Source of the DNA: Colwellia sp. MB3u-45
GTDB lineage: Bacteria; Pseudomonadota; Gammaproteobacteria; Enterobacterales; Alteromonadaceae
Direction of reading: 5' to 3'
Length of the DNA: 64,000 nt
Assembly: GCF_014077005.1 (NCBI RefSeq)
Contig: NZ_JACGVC010000035.1
Coordinates: 1 to 64,000, forward strand
A program made the position numbers and the translations under genes. The notes beneath the pieces are model-generated. The model saw only the letters and a program-made list of their open reading frames with translations. It was not told the DNA's origin and searched no databases. This document shows positions 16,646-26,316 of this stretch, in pieces (position 1 is the first letter of the stretch; every line of letters starts with the position of its first letter).

Positions 16646-17705
16646 ATCACTTTCATATTTTGCTTTATTAAATATAGAGAAATCACCTGGTGTAGATCAG
16701 AAAATTGATAATTTAGTGAAAGCTGCAATAGATATAGACATAAATGCACAAAAAAAAATATTTCCTGTTTCTCTAATTGGAATATTCAACTTTATTCGAA
16801 GTATAGTATCTTGTCGCTCTGAAATTATTTATATTCGCTTCTCGGACTTTTTATTTCCTTTTATTTTTTTATTTCTTTGTTACTTAAGAGTAAAAGGGAA
16901 GAAAGTGATCGTAGATGTACCCACTCCTCGAATTATTTGCATAAAAGAAATGGAAGTTAATATAAAAAAACCATTTTTCAAACTATTAAGGAAGACGTTA
17001 TCCTATATTTCTTCTAGTTGGGTTTTATTTCCTTCAAATTTAATCATTCAATATGCGGATGAGCACCTATGGTTCTCTTATGGTACTAGGAAAAAGACCC
17101 TAAAAATGGGGAATGGTATTTTAATAGATAATAATATACCTTTGGCCAATAAGGAAGGAGTTCAAAATTCTATAAATATGATTGCTGTAGCACAACTAGC
17201 TGACTGGCATGGTTACGACAGATTAATTCAAGCTATGGCGATAGTAAGTGGAACTAGTAGTATTAATTATAACCTTACAGTTGTTGGGGAAGGTGAGTCA
17301 CTTTATAAGCTAAAAGAATTAACTAATAGCTTAAAACTAAAAAATATTATTTTTACAGGCCGTTTAGTAGGTGATGATTTAAATAATGCTTTTGAAAATA
17401 AACACGTAGGCATCGCTAGTTTGGGGCTATATAGAATAGGATTACATGAGGCCTCGGTGCTAAAAACACGCGAATATATGGCTAGAGGTCTGCCTGTAAT
17501 AACAGCTGGAAATGATCCTGACTTTCCTAGCGATTGTGGATTTCGCTTTAGTGTAAGTAATTCTTCAGAAATAGATTCTTTAGTTTGTTGCCTGAAAAGC
17601 TTACCGCTAAAATTAAGAGATTTATCACAAAGTGATATTCGGAGTTATGCAAAGGTAAACCTTTCAATTGAGTCTAAACTAAAAGTCATTCTCGAGGCGC
17701 TGTAG
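16638..17705 (+). CDS. GT4-family glycosyltransferase
   Basis: A 355-aa GT-B glycosyltransferase. The second domain has the GT4 pattern AQLADWHGYDRLIQAM, then VVGEGES, IIFTGRL and the donor-site block SVLKTREYMARGLPVITAG with the conserved glutamate. The N-terminal half is hydrophobic around residues 68-85 and probably touches the membrane. It is expected to add one sugar to the lipid-linked repeat unit; donor and acceptor cannot be read from sequence. It follows wbpI, so transfer of ManNAc(3NAc)A is one possibility. It overlaps the next gene by one base. Confidence 0.83.
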   Translation: MYESLSYFALLNIEKSPGVDQKIDNLVKAAIDIDINAQKKIFPVSLIGIFNFIRSIVSCRSEIIYIRFSDFLFPFIFLFLCYLRVKGKKVIVDVPTPRIICIKEMEVNIKKPFFKLLRKTLSYISSSWVLFPSNLIIQYADEHLWFSYGTRKKTLKMGNGILIDNNIPLANKEGVQNSINMIAVAQLADWHGYDRLIQAMAIVSGTSSINYNLTVVGEGESLYKLKELTNSLKLKNIIFTGRLVGDDLNNAFENKHVGIASLGLYRIGLHEASVLKTREYMARGLPVITAGNDPDFPSDCGFRFSVSNSSEIDSLVCCLKSLPLKLRDLSQSDIRSYAKVNLSIESKLKVILEAL

Positions 17706-19024
17706 TGAATATAGGCTTATTTTCATTAACGTTAATTACTTTTATTTTAATAATTCATTACTTTGGAAAAAAGTCAATTGTTTCATTAAATTTTAATTTT
17801 TGGTCATTACTTTTTTATAAAGAAATGTTCTTTATCATACCTTCTATATTTTTTATATCAATTTATGGAGTTGAAAGCTTTAGAACATTCGTCCTAGCTA
17901 AGCCTGAAATGGAAAATATTACGTCTTGGGTTGTTCTTTACTGTGTAATGTCATTTATTACTTGTATGATATTTTTTAGTTTCATTGGTATCACAAATAC
18001 AAGATTTGTAGCTGAACCTTCAAGTTTCACTTTGAATGATCGTAGAGATATAGTCATTTTTGGGTCTTCTGCTATGTTTACTGCGGTGACTTTATTATTA
18101 ATTGCCATTCTTTTTCTTAATTATAAACATGCGTTCATTTATACCATTTTTTCAAGTGATAATTTAATTAAAGTGAGGCTTGAAAATACATACTATTCTA
18201 TGTTGCCATCACAGGCATCTTATTTAATATCAATATCAACGTTTATTTCTACTATTTTTTCCGTGTATTTATTTAAAATAAACAATAAAAAATTAGGCTA
18301 TATCACACTCATTATTTCTCTATTCTTAGCCACATCGGAGGGGTCTAAAGGAGACATAATGAATTTAGCTGTTGTTACATTTGTGGCCTATTTTTATTTT
18401 TTCAAGCCAAAGGTTAATCTGCTCAAGTTATTAGTCGTATTTGTTTTTTTTATTTCCTTATCTTCCGTATTACTTTTTCATGTTGTATCTTTACAAGTGC
18501 CTGATTTAAGTGTTGAACGATTCTTCTTATATTTAGTTGAGAGGATTGGTGTTGATCAAATGGCAGGTACATATGAAACCTTTTCAGCTGAACTATACTC
18601 TCCTAAATATGCTTGGCATGCAGTACCTTTTTCACACTTTTTTGTTGATTACAATATCTTTTCAAAAGATCTTATGTTGTTATCTGAAGGTGGTACACAC
18701 ACATCTGTTGGGGTTAAGAATAGTTTGTTTATATCTGAAGCCTTCGGAATGGGAAGTTGGGAATTAGCTATAGTTTCACCGTTTATTTTTTCTTTTGGAT
18801 ATGTCATCAAACTGTTGATAATTTATTCCACCTTGACAATACTTTTCTCAAAATCCGTATCACAGACTTTTACACTTCCATTGTTGTTTACAACAACTAA
18901 GTTAACTGGTGATTTTTCATCCGTTGTACTTCAAAAAGGTACTATTTTATTATTGGTTGTTTTCGTTGTTATTTATCTGGTTAGTTTATTGCTTAATTTT
19001 TTTATAAAAAATTATAGCTCTTAG
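17705..19024 (+). CDS. wzy: Polysaccharide polymerase candidate Wzy
   Basis: A 439-aa integral membrane protein with roughly ten or more hydrophobic segments. It has an extended, less hydrophobic loop near residues 275-340 (ERIGVDQMAGTYETFSAEL onward), as expected for the large periplasmic loop of Wzy. Sequence identity among Wzy proteins is low, so the call rests on topology and context: it is the only unassigned multi-spanning protein in a locus that has wzx and wzc. It starts with GTG at 17705, overlapping the previous stop by one base. Confidence 0.75.
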   Translation: MNIGLFSLTLITFILIIHYFGKKSIVSLNFNFWSLLFYKEMFFIIPSIFFISIYGVESFRTFVLAKPEMENITSWVVLYCVMSFITCMIFFSFIGITNTRFVAEPSSFTLNDRRDIVIFGSSAMFTAVTLLLIAILFLNYKHAFIYTIFSSDNLIKVRLENTYYSMLPSQASYLISISTFISTIFSVYLFKINNKKLGYITLIISLFLATSEGSKGDIMNLAVVTFVAYFYFFKPKVNLLKLLVVFVFFISLSSVLLFHVVSLQVPDLSVERFFLYLVERIGVDQMAGTYETFSAELYSPKYAWHAVPFSHFFVDYNIFSKDLMLLSEGGTHTSVGVKNSLFISEAFGMGSWELAIVSPFIFSFGYVIKLLIIYSTLTILFSKSVSQTFTLPLLFTTTKLTGDFSSVVLQKGTILLLVVFVVIYLVSLLLNFFIKNYSS

Positions 19025-19078
19025 CTTAATTAATTTTGTACAGTAATCTACTGTATTTATCAATATTTAGAGGTTTTT

Positions 19079-20188
19079 TTGAAATTACTTTTTGTTATAA
19101 CACGTTCAGATGTGATCGGTGGTGCTAGCGTACACTTACACGATCTGGTAATGGGGATGGAGTTAAAAGGGCACACTGTTAGGGTTTTAATTGGTGGCGA
19201 TGGTATTTTATTAGACCGTTTACTTACCTCTGGAGTTGATGTGAGGAGCTTAATTTATTTAAAAAGAAAAATTAATTTTTTGGACGATGTAAAATGTTAT
19301 TACGAGTTAAAAAAAGAAGTTTTACTTTTTGCGCCTGACCTTATTCATCTTCACTCTTCGAAAGCAGGTATTATTGGGAGACTTGTCTCTCATCAATTGA
19401 ATAGCCCTAGTATATTTACTGCGCATGGTTGGTCGTTTACTGAAGGAGTCTCATCCTTAAGAAGAATAACTTATAAACTAATTGAAAGGTTTATTGCTAA
19501 TTACTCAGATAAAATAATTACAGTTTCTGAATTTGATAGAAAACTGGCTTTAAGTAATTCTATCTGTAAAAGTAGTTTAATATCAACAGTGAGAAATGGC
19601 GTAAAGGACCGGAAAAGTATTATAGAAAAGAAGGCAGGGGATAAGGTTCGCTTGATTATGGTGGCTAGATTCGATCAACAAAAAAACCAGCTGATGTTGA
19701 TCGAAGTATTAAATAAAATTAAAGAACTCCCATTTGAAATGGTTTTTGTTGGTGATGGCCCATTATTATCTAAGGTAAAAGAAAAATCAGCACGAATGGG
19801 GTTAAATGAAAAAATCACCTTTTTAGGGGCCAGAAATGATGTGGATTATTTATTATCGAAAGCAGATGTATTTATCCTAATTTCAAACTGGGAAGGCCTA
19901 CCATTGACCATACTTGAGGGGATGAGCCATGGACTGCCTATTATAGCATCAAATGTAGGTGGAGTGAGTGAAACCATTGATGATGATAAGGAAGGCTTTT
20001 TAATACCGCGTAACGGTAGTGATGAGTTACTTGTAGCACTAGCTAATATTATAAAAAATGCTGATATGAGAGAGCGTTTTGGACGAGCTGCAAGGGATAG
20101 ATACGAAAATGAATTCCAAGTACAACAAATGATAGATTCAACTGAAAATATATATTTGGATGTTTTTAAAGGCTCTAATGAAAAATAG
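19079..20188 (+). CDS. GT4-family glycosyltransferase
   Basis: A 369-aa glycosyltransferase of the GT4 family. The glycine-rich N-terminus ITRSDVIGGASVHLHDLV binds donor or acceptor. LIHLHSSKAGIIGRL and TAHGWSF are further family motifs, and the C-terminal GT-B domain has MVARFDQQKNQ, VGDGPL and ISNWEGLPLTILEGMSHGLP. The start is TTG at 19079-19081, supported by AGAGG ending 5 nt upstream; no nearer ATG fits. A small palindrome (TACAGTA-ATC-TACTGTA, 19039-19055) lies in the 54-nt gap before it. It is the second of two recognised glycosyltransferases, so with the initiating enzyme a three-sugar backbone is the minimum. Confidence 0.85.
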   Translation: MKLLFVITRSDVIGGASVHLHDLVMGMELKGHTVRVLIGGDGILLDRLLTSGVDVRSLIYLKRKINFLDDVKCYYELKKEVLLFAPDLIHLHSSKAGIIGRLVSHQLNSPSIFTAHGWSFTEGVSSLRRITYKLIERFIANYSDKIITVSEFDRKLALSNSICKSSLISTVRNGVKDRKSIIEKKAGDKVRLIMVARFDQQKNQLMLIEVLNKIKELPFEMVFVGDGPLLSKVKEKSARMGLNEKITFLGARNDVDYLLSKADVFILISNWEGLPLTILEGMSHGLPIIASNVGGVSETIDDDKEGFLIPRNGSDELLVALANIIKNADMRERFGRAARDRYENEFQVQQMIDSTENIYLDVFKGSNEK

Positions 20189-21074
20189 ACATATATTAAT
20201 TACAGGAGGAACAGGCTTTATCGGTCGTGAACTTCTGACTAAGTTTAATGATGAAAATATAACTCTTTTGTCTAGAACAACCCCCTTTAAAAATCAGATT
20301 CAAGCATCGTTAGAAGACTTTTTGGACAAAGAATTGATAATTGATAACTTTGATATAGTTATCCACTTAGCTGGTCTAGCTCATAATAACTATGATCTAG
20401 ATGAATTCAGAAAGGTTAATGTTAAATCTACAGTTGCTTTAGCAAAGCAGGTTGCCGCAAAAGGTTTGAAAAGGTTTGTTTTTATTAGTTCTATAGGTGT
20501 AAATGGGAATAATACAGTTAACGAACCATTTAATGAACTTTCATTAGCTAACCCACACGCAGATTATGCGCTTTCAAAATACGAAGCAGAGACTGAGCTA
20601 ATTCAATTATCAAAAAGTCTTGGTTTTGAGCTTGTGATTATTAGACCTCCTTTAGTTTATGGTGAAAATGCGCCCGGTAACTTTAAAAGTTTGTATAATT
20701 TAATATCTAAAGGTGTCCCTTTGCCATTTGGTCTCGTGAATAATTCTCGGAGCTTTATTTCTGTAAGTAATTTGTGCGACTTTATTGCTTTGACAACGAC
20801 ACACCCAAGTGCTGCAGGTGAGTTGTTTTTAATTGCGGATGATGAGAGGGTTTCTACTAAATCATTAATTAAGACTATTTGGAAAGCGAAAAATATCAGT
20901 TCTTTTTTAATCCCCGTACCTACTTTTATTTTTAAAATATTATTTAAAGTTTTAGGCCGTTCATCAATATATCTTCAGTTATTTGATAACTTAGAAGTTG
21001 ATAACTCTAAAGCTAAAAAATTATTAGCGTGGTACCCAAAGCAAGCTATGATTGACGTTTTTAAAAAATCATAG
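20178..21074 (+). CDS. SDR reductase/epimerase, WbpV/WreQ-like
   Basis: A 298-aa extended SDR with the NAD(P)-binding motif TGGTGFIGREL at the N-terminus and active-site YALSK. The block IRPPLVYGENAPGNF is typical of the WbpV/WreQ group, which reduces the 4-keto product of a WbpM-type dehydratase to UDP-QuiNAc. A 4-epimerase role (FucNAc or GalNAc) is the alternative. The start is ATG 20178, behind AAAGG with 5 nt spacing; it overlaps the previous gene by 11 nt. The initiating transferase and the WbpM homologue lie just downstream, as expected for QuiNAc- or FucNAc-initiated repeat units. Confidence 0.8.
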   Translation: MKNRHILITGGTGFIGRELLTKFNDENITLLSRTTPFKNQIQASLEDFLDKELIIDNFDIVIHLAGLAHNNYDLDEFRKVNVKSTVALAKQVAAKGLKRFVFISSIGVNGNNTVNEPFNELSLANPHADYALSKYEAETELIQLSKSLGFELVIIRPPLVYGENAPGNFKSLYNLISKGVPLPFGLVNNSRSFISVSNLCDFIALTTTHPSAAGELFLIADDERVSTKSLIKTIWKAKNISSFLIPVPTFIFKILFKVLGRSSIYLQLFDNLEVDNSKAKKLLAWYPKQAMIDVFKKS

Positions 21075-21103
21075 ATTTACATTGATATTATTAAGAAATA
21101 AAC

Positions 21104-21670
21104 ATGACACTTTTACTTATTCGATTATTAGACTTTCTATGTGCCTTTTTAGGCCTGTTATTTGCTTTTCCATTTTTACTTGTTTTAACAGTAATTGGTT
21201 ACTTTGATACTGGCTCTCCTATTTTTATTCAAGAACGCGTGGGACGTTTTAAAAAACCATTCAAGCTTATTAAGTTCCGTACTATGACGGTTGGTACTGC
21301 ATCTGTTGCTAGCCATCTCGCAAGTAGTTCATCAATTACTCTGTTCGGTAACTTCTTACGTAAGACAAAGTTAGATGAATTACCTCAACTTTGGAATGTG
21401 CTTAAGGGAGAAATGAGTTTAGTTGGTCCTCGTCCTAACTTGTTTAACCAAGAAGAGCTAATTACTGAACGTGAATTTCGTGGTGTTTATCAAGTACGCC
21501 CTGGTATAACCGGCTTAGCTCAGGTGAATGAAATCGATATGTCTACACCTGAACTACTTGCTCAGACTGATGAAAAAATGATTTCTACTTTGACGATTAG
21601 TGATTATTTCAAATATATACTTCAAACTGTTACCGGAGCTGGTCGCGGTGATAGAGTTACTAAAGATTAA
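21104..21670 (+). CDS. Initiating sugar-phosphate transferase, short PglC-like form
   Basis: This monotopic phosphoglycosyl transferase moves a sugar-1-phosphate to undecaprenyl phosphate, starting the repeat unit. At 188 aa it is the short catalytic form, lacking the multi-spanning N-terminal domain of WcaJ and WbaP. Residues 1-30 form one hydrophobic re-entrant segment. IFIQERVG and KLIKFRTM follow, then the catalytic Asp-Glu in KLDELPQLWNV (about residues 90-91) and SLVGPRP. It sits between the WbpV-like reductase and a WbpM homologue, which suggests QuiNAc-1-P or FucNAc-1-P as substrate. Confidence 0.87.
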   Translation: MTLLLIRLLDFLCAFLGLLFAFPFLLVLTVIGYFDTGSPIFIQERVGRFKKPFKLIKFRTMTVGTASVASHLASSSSITLFGNFLRKTKLDELPQLWNVLKGEMSLVGPRPNLFNQEELITEREFRGVYQVRPGITGLAQVNEIDMSTPELLAQTDEKMISTLTISDYFKYILQTVTGAGRGDRVTKD

Positions 21671-21682
21671 TTAGGTGGGTGA

Positions 21683-21841
21683 AGCGGTCAGAACTTTCGT
21701 AAAATGCAACCTGGTGATGTATATCAAACTTATGCTGATACCCAAGACTTATTTAAGGCGACAAATTATGTGCCTAAGATATCTGTTAAAGAAGGTGTTA
21801 CTGAACTTGTAGCTTGGTATAAAGATTTTTATAAAATATAA
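21683..21841 (+). pseudogene. 3' remnant of a UDP-sugar epimerase gene
   Basis: Reading from 21683 to the TAA at 21839-21841 gives about 52 residues containing FRKMQPGDVYQTYADTQDLF and VPKISVKEGVTELVAWYKDF. This is the well-known C-terminal end of UDP-glucuronate/UDP-GlcNAc 4-epimerase-type SDR proteins. There is an in-frame TGA at 21680 and no start codon or Rossmann domain upstream, so only the tail survives. It fills the gap between the initiating transferase and galU and marks a deletion or recombination endpoint. Confidence 0.85.
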
Positions 21842-21862
21842 AATACAAAGGACATTGTAATA

Positions 21863-22747
21863 ATGAAAGCAGTAATCCCAGTAGCAGGCTTAGGCACGCG
21901 TATGCTACCCGCAACAAAAGCCATCCCAAAAGAAATGTTGCCTATTGTTGATAAACCTATGATCCAATACATTGTTAATGAATGTGTTGCGGCAGGTATT
22001 AAAGAAATAGTGTTAGTTACGCATTCTTCTAAAAATGCCATTGAAAATCATTTTGATAAATCATTTGAATTAGAAACAACGTTAGAAAATCGCGTTAAAC
22101 GCCAATTATTAGATGAAATTCAAGCCATTTGTCCTAAAGATGTCACTATATTACATGTGCGTCAAGGTGAGGCTAAAGGTTTAGGGCATGCGGTATTAAA
22201 AGCCCGGCCTATTATTGGTAATGAACCATTTGTGGTGGTACTGCCAGATGTTATTTTAGATGATACAACAGCGGATTTAAAAACGGAAAACTTAGCGGCA
22301 ATGTTAACCCGTTATAAGGAAGTAGGAAGCTATAGTCAGATAATGGTTGAGCCTGTTCCTATGGAGAAAGTAAGTAGCTATGGCGTAGTTGATTGCGCTG
22401 GCTATGAATTAGTACCGGGTGAATCGAAAGCAATGACTGCTGTTGTTGAAAAACCACCTATTGATGAAGCGCCTTCAAACTTAGCTGTAGTTGGACGCTA
22501 TGTATTATCAAATAAAATTTGGGATTTACTTGAGTTTACTCAACCTGGTGCCAGTGATGAAATTCAATTGACCGATGCTATTGCAATGCTAATGAAGCTT
22601 GAAACCGTTGAAGCTTTTCATATGACAGGTAAGTCTCACGATTGTGGTTCTAAGCTTGGTTATATGAAGGCAAATGTTGAGTATGGCTTACGTCATGCAG
22701 AATTAGGCGATGATTTTAAGGCTTATTTGTCTGAATTGATAGGATAA
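21863..22747 (+). CDS. galU: UTP-glucose-1-phosphate uridylyltransferase
   Basis: GalU makes UDP-glucose from UTP and glucose-1-phosphate, feeding nucleotide-sugar synthesis. The 294-aa protein starts [20 protein letters not shown], the nucleotide-binding signature. It contains [25 protein letters not shown] and VVEKP, and its length is normal. AAAGGA lies about 9 nt before the ATG. It is a common 3'-end gene of polysaccharide loci. Confidence 0.95.
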   Translation: MKAVIPVAGLGTRMLPATKAIPKEMLPIVDKPMIQYIVNECVAAGIKEIVLVTHSSKNAIENHFDKSFELETTLENRVKRQLLDEIQAICPKDVTILHVRQGEAKGLGHAVLKARPIIGNEPFVVVLPDVILDDTTADLKTENLAAMLTRYKEVGSYSQIMVEPVPMEKVSSYGVVDCAGYELVPGESKAMTAVVEKPPIDEAPSNLAVVGRYVLSNKIWDLLEFTQPGASDEIQLTDAIAMLMKLETVEAFHMTGKSHDCGSKLGYMKANVEYGLRHAELGDDFKAYLSELIG

Positions 22748-22920
22748 GTATCTAAAATATAGTGCGTATTATAGGGTATGACAACCAAGAGCTTTGATAG
22801 AAATAGCAAAGTAATAAAACTGTATGAATATGTAACACCTTCTCCTTTATATGTATAATACACATCCACTTAGTCATATAAAAAACTTAATGTGTAGTTA
22901 GCTATAAAAATGAAATTTAA

Positions 22921-23270
22921 GTGTCTTTAATTCAGTCTGTTTTGAGTTTGCCGCGCCCTCACAAACGTGCCATTTTGTTGTTGATAGATTATGTATTTTT
23001 ACTGTGTGCTTTTTGGCTGGCATTATTTACGCGCCTTGATAGCTATACGCCTTTATTTGATAAAATTATTGGATTGTTTTTATCTGCGCTCTACCGCTAA
23101 GTTTAATCGTTTTTGTAAAGTTTGGCCTTTATCGTGCAGTACTGCACGATATGAGTATACAATCGGTTTGGGCTATAGCCTTAGGTAGTGGTTTTCCTGC
23201 CCTGTTTGCCATTTATATTTCCTTTGGCAAATGGGCTTTAATTAGCTGGATAGATGACAAAATTTTGTAG
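22921..23270 (+). pseudogene. Frameshifted, truncated head of a WbpM/CapD-type dehydratase gene
   Basis: From GTG 22921 a frame encodes SVLSLPRPHKRAILLLIDYV and FWLALFTRLDSYTPLFD before stopping at 23098-23100. Shifting frame near 23090 restores PLSLIVFVKFGLYRAVL and then SIQSVWAIALGSGFPALF up to TAG 23268-23270. Both pieces align with residues ~1-110 of the intact WbpM homologue that starts 48 nt later (KKRVITLCVDSLFIAMAFWL and MKLGLYRAVLRYMNSQALWA). This is therefore the 5' part of a second, related gene, broken by one frameshift and cut off after the membrane region. The rest of the 570-nt gap (22748-22920) shows nothing else. Confidence 0.88.
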
Positions 23271-23317
23271 AACCTAGAACCTGAACCTAGCACCTTAAGT
23301 AGTAAGAGGAACTTGTA

Positions 23318-25273
23318 ATGGATAATTTTATCCGCTTAATTATCAATGCATCACGGGCAAAAAAGCGCGTGATTACTTTGTGTGTCGACTCGCTTTTTAT
23401 CGCCATGGCTTTTTGGTTAGCGCTTATTGTTAGGCTTGATAGTGTTGAGCCTTTAAAAAGTGCCGATAACTGGCTGTTGTTGGCTTTATTAATACCCATC
23501 AGTTTATATGTGTTTATGAAATTGGGCTTATACCGTGCCGTGCTTAGATACATGAATTCGCAAGCACTCTGGGCCATTGTATTAGGTACAGCGATAACAA
23601 CCGTTGTGCTGGTGTTATTAGCTTTTTTTATCGGTGTGGGCATACCCCGTACTATGCCGTTTATTTTTGCTTGGTTGTGTTTGTTAACCGTGGGCGGTTC
23701 GCGCATATTAGTCAGGGCACTTATTGGTAAAATGACCACCAGTAATAAAGAGTCAGTGATTATTTATGGCGCGGGCTCTGCGGGTATGCAGCTTGCTACT
23801 GCGTTAAATGCAGGCCCTGAATATTTTGTCAGTGTGTTTATTGACGACGATGTAAACAAACATGGCTCAATAATACAGGGTATACCTGTATGTGCTTTTA
23901 GTAACATAGATGAGTTAATAAAAAAACGTAAAGCAACTAAAGTGTTACTAGCCATGCCGAGTGCTACACGTGCAAGGCGTAAACAGGTATTGGCTCAGCT
24001 AGAGTCCCTAACCATTAAAGTACTGTCCATTCCAAGTATGGCTGATGTGGTTGAAGGTAAAGCAAAGCTCTCTGAATTTAAAGATGTTGGTGTTGAAGAC
24101 TTATTAGGGCGCGACCCTGTAACGCCTAAACCTGAACTAATGACCGCAAATATAAGCAATAAAATCGTTATGGTTACCGGTGCGGGGGGTTCTATTGGCT
24201 CTGAACTGTGTCGGCAAATAGTTAAAATAAAACCCACAAAGTTAGTGCTTTTTGAGCGTAGTGAAATTGCGCTTTACTCTATTGAAAAAGAACTAGCTGA
24301 ATACATTACTCGCCAAGCACTAGCCATTGAGTTAATTCCTATTATGGGCTCAGTACAGCGCGTTAACCGCCTCGAAACTGTTATGCTCAGCTTTGGTGTG
24401 CAAACCGTTTATCATACCGCAGCCTATAAACATGTACCCTTAGTTGAGCAAAATGTAGTTGAAGGGGTGCGTAATAATGTCTTTGGCACCTATTATGCCG
24501 CAAAAGCTGCTGTTAACGCTAAAGTAGCTACCTTTGTGCTGATCTCTACCGATAAAGCCGTACGCCCCACTAATGTTATGGGGGCTACAAAGCGCATGGC
24601 CGAGCTAGTACTGCAAGGCTTAGCGCAAGAGCAAGGTAGCAAACATAACACCCGTTTTTGTATGGTGCGTTTTGGCAATGTGCTTGGCTCGTCTGGCTCT
24701 GTAGTACCATTATTTCGTCGCCAAATACAACAAGGCGGCCCAATTACATTAACTCACCCCGATATTACTCGTTACTTTATGACCATACCTGAAGCCGCTC
24801 AACTTGTAATACAAGCAGGGGCTATGGGTAAAGGTGGCGATGTATTTGTGCTCGACATGGGCGACTCGGTAAAAATAAAAGACCTAGCCACTAAAATGGT
24901 GAAGTTGTCGGGCCTGGAAATTAAAACAGAAGATAACCCGCATGGCGATATAGAAATAAAATGCACCGGCCTTCGTCCAGGTGAAAAGCTTTATGAAGAA
25001 CTGCTAATAGGCAATAACGTAGCGCAAACCCGGCACGAGCGTATAATGACCGCCAACGAAGTTATGCTGCCGCTTAAAGAGTTAAATGTATTTATTGATG
25101 CCTTAGATATTGCTTGTCATAATTTTGAGCACGAAAAAATTCGCCAGCTATTACTCGAGGCACCTACAGGCTTTAACCCTACCGATGGTATTTGTGATTT
25201 AGTGTGGAATGCTAGGTCTGAAAATTTGGTGGAAGAGAGGGGTTTGAGTAATGTGGTTAATTTGAAAAGCTAA
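23318..25273 (+). CDS. wbpM: UDP-GlcNAc 4,6-dehydratase, WbpM/CapD type
   Basis: This membrane-bound 4,6-dehydratase converts UDP-GlcNAc to the 4-keto-6-deoxy intermediate used for QuiNAc and FucNAc. At 651 aa it is the long WbpM form. Four hydrophobic segments fill about residues 20-130, followed by a Rossmann-like regulatory domain (IIYGAGSAGMQLA) near 147. The catalytic SDR has VTGAGGSIGSELCRQI near 286 and STDKAVRPTNVMGATKRMAE near 408-427. The usual catalytic Tyr is Met in NVMGATK, which is characteristic of this subfamily. AAGAGGAA precedes the ATG. It is the last gene of the polysaccharide locus. Confidence 0.92.
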   Translation: MDNFIRLIINASRAKKRVITLCVDSLFIAMAFWLALIVRLDSVEPLKSADNWLLLALLIPISLYVFMKLGLYRAVLRYMNSQALWAIVLGTAITTVVLVLLAFFIGVGIPRTMPFIFAWLCLLTVGGSRILVRALIGKMTTSNKESVIIYGAGSAGMQLATALNAGPEYFVSVFIDDDVNKHGSIIQGIPVCAFSNIDELIKKRKATKVLLAMPSATRARRKQVLAQLESLTIKVLSIPSMADVVEGKAKLSEFKDVGVEDLLGRDPVTPKPELMTANISNKIVMVTGAGGSIGSELCRQIVKIKPTKLVLFERSEIALYSIEKELAEYITRQALAIELIPIMGSVQRVNRLETVMLSFGVQTVYHTAAYKHVPLVEQNVVEGVRNNVFGTYYAAKAAVNAKVATFVLISTDKAVRPTNVMGATKRMAELVLQGLAQEQGSKHNTRFCMVRFGNVLGSSGSVVPLFRRQIQQGGPITLTHPDITRYFMTIPEAAQLVIQAGAMGKGGDVFVLDMGDSVKIKDLATKMVKLSGLEIKTEDNPHGDIEIKCTGLRPGEKLYEELLIGNNVAQTRHERIMTANEVMLPLKELNVFIDALDIACHNFEHEKIRQLLLEAPTGFNPTDGICDLVWNARSENLVEERGLSNVVNLKS

Positions 25274-25284
25274 AAACCAACTTG

Positions 25285-25326
25285 CAGCTATCAGCTATCA
25301 GCTATCAGCCATCAGCCATCAGTCAT
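25285..25326. repeat. 7-bp tandem repeat array
   Basis: Six contiguous 7-bp units: three CAGCTAT, two CAGCCAT and one CAGTCAT. They lie between the convergent wbpM and nadC genes, directly before a copy of the CTGACAGC repeat family. Confidence 0.9.
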
Positions 25327-25410
25327 TAGAGCTTAGCTGTATTAGCTAGCGATTAACTTGGCTTCAGTTTTAAACTGACCGCTTTGAACTGAAAGCTGAC
25401 AGCTTTACTT
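25327..25410. repeat. Copy of the GCTGTCAG/CTGACAGC intergenic repeat family
   Basis: Contains CGATTAACTTGGCTTCAG and CTGAAAGCTGACAGCTTT. The first is near-complementary to a block at about 28630-28650 and the second is shared with 28673-28690, so this is a diverged copy of the family also present at 27520-27605, 28591-28694 and 52812-53009. Confidence 0.6.
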
Positions 25411-25428
25411 GATTTGTTTTTTTTCGTT

Positions 25429-26316
<888 letters not shown>

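Noticed and set aside
22991-23188. A 65-codon open frame before wbpM
   Set aside because: It is out of frame with the recognisable dehydratase remnant that occupies the same DNA; the remnant explains the sequence.
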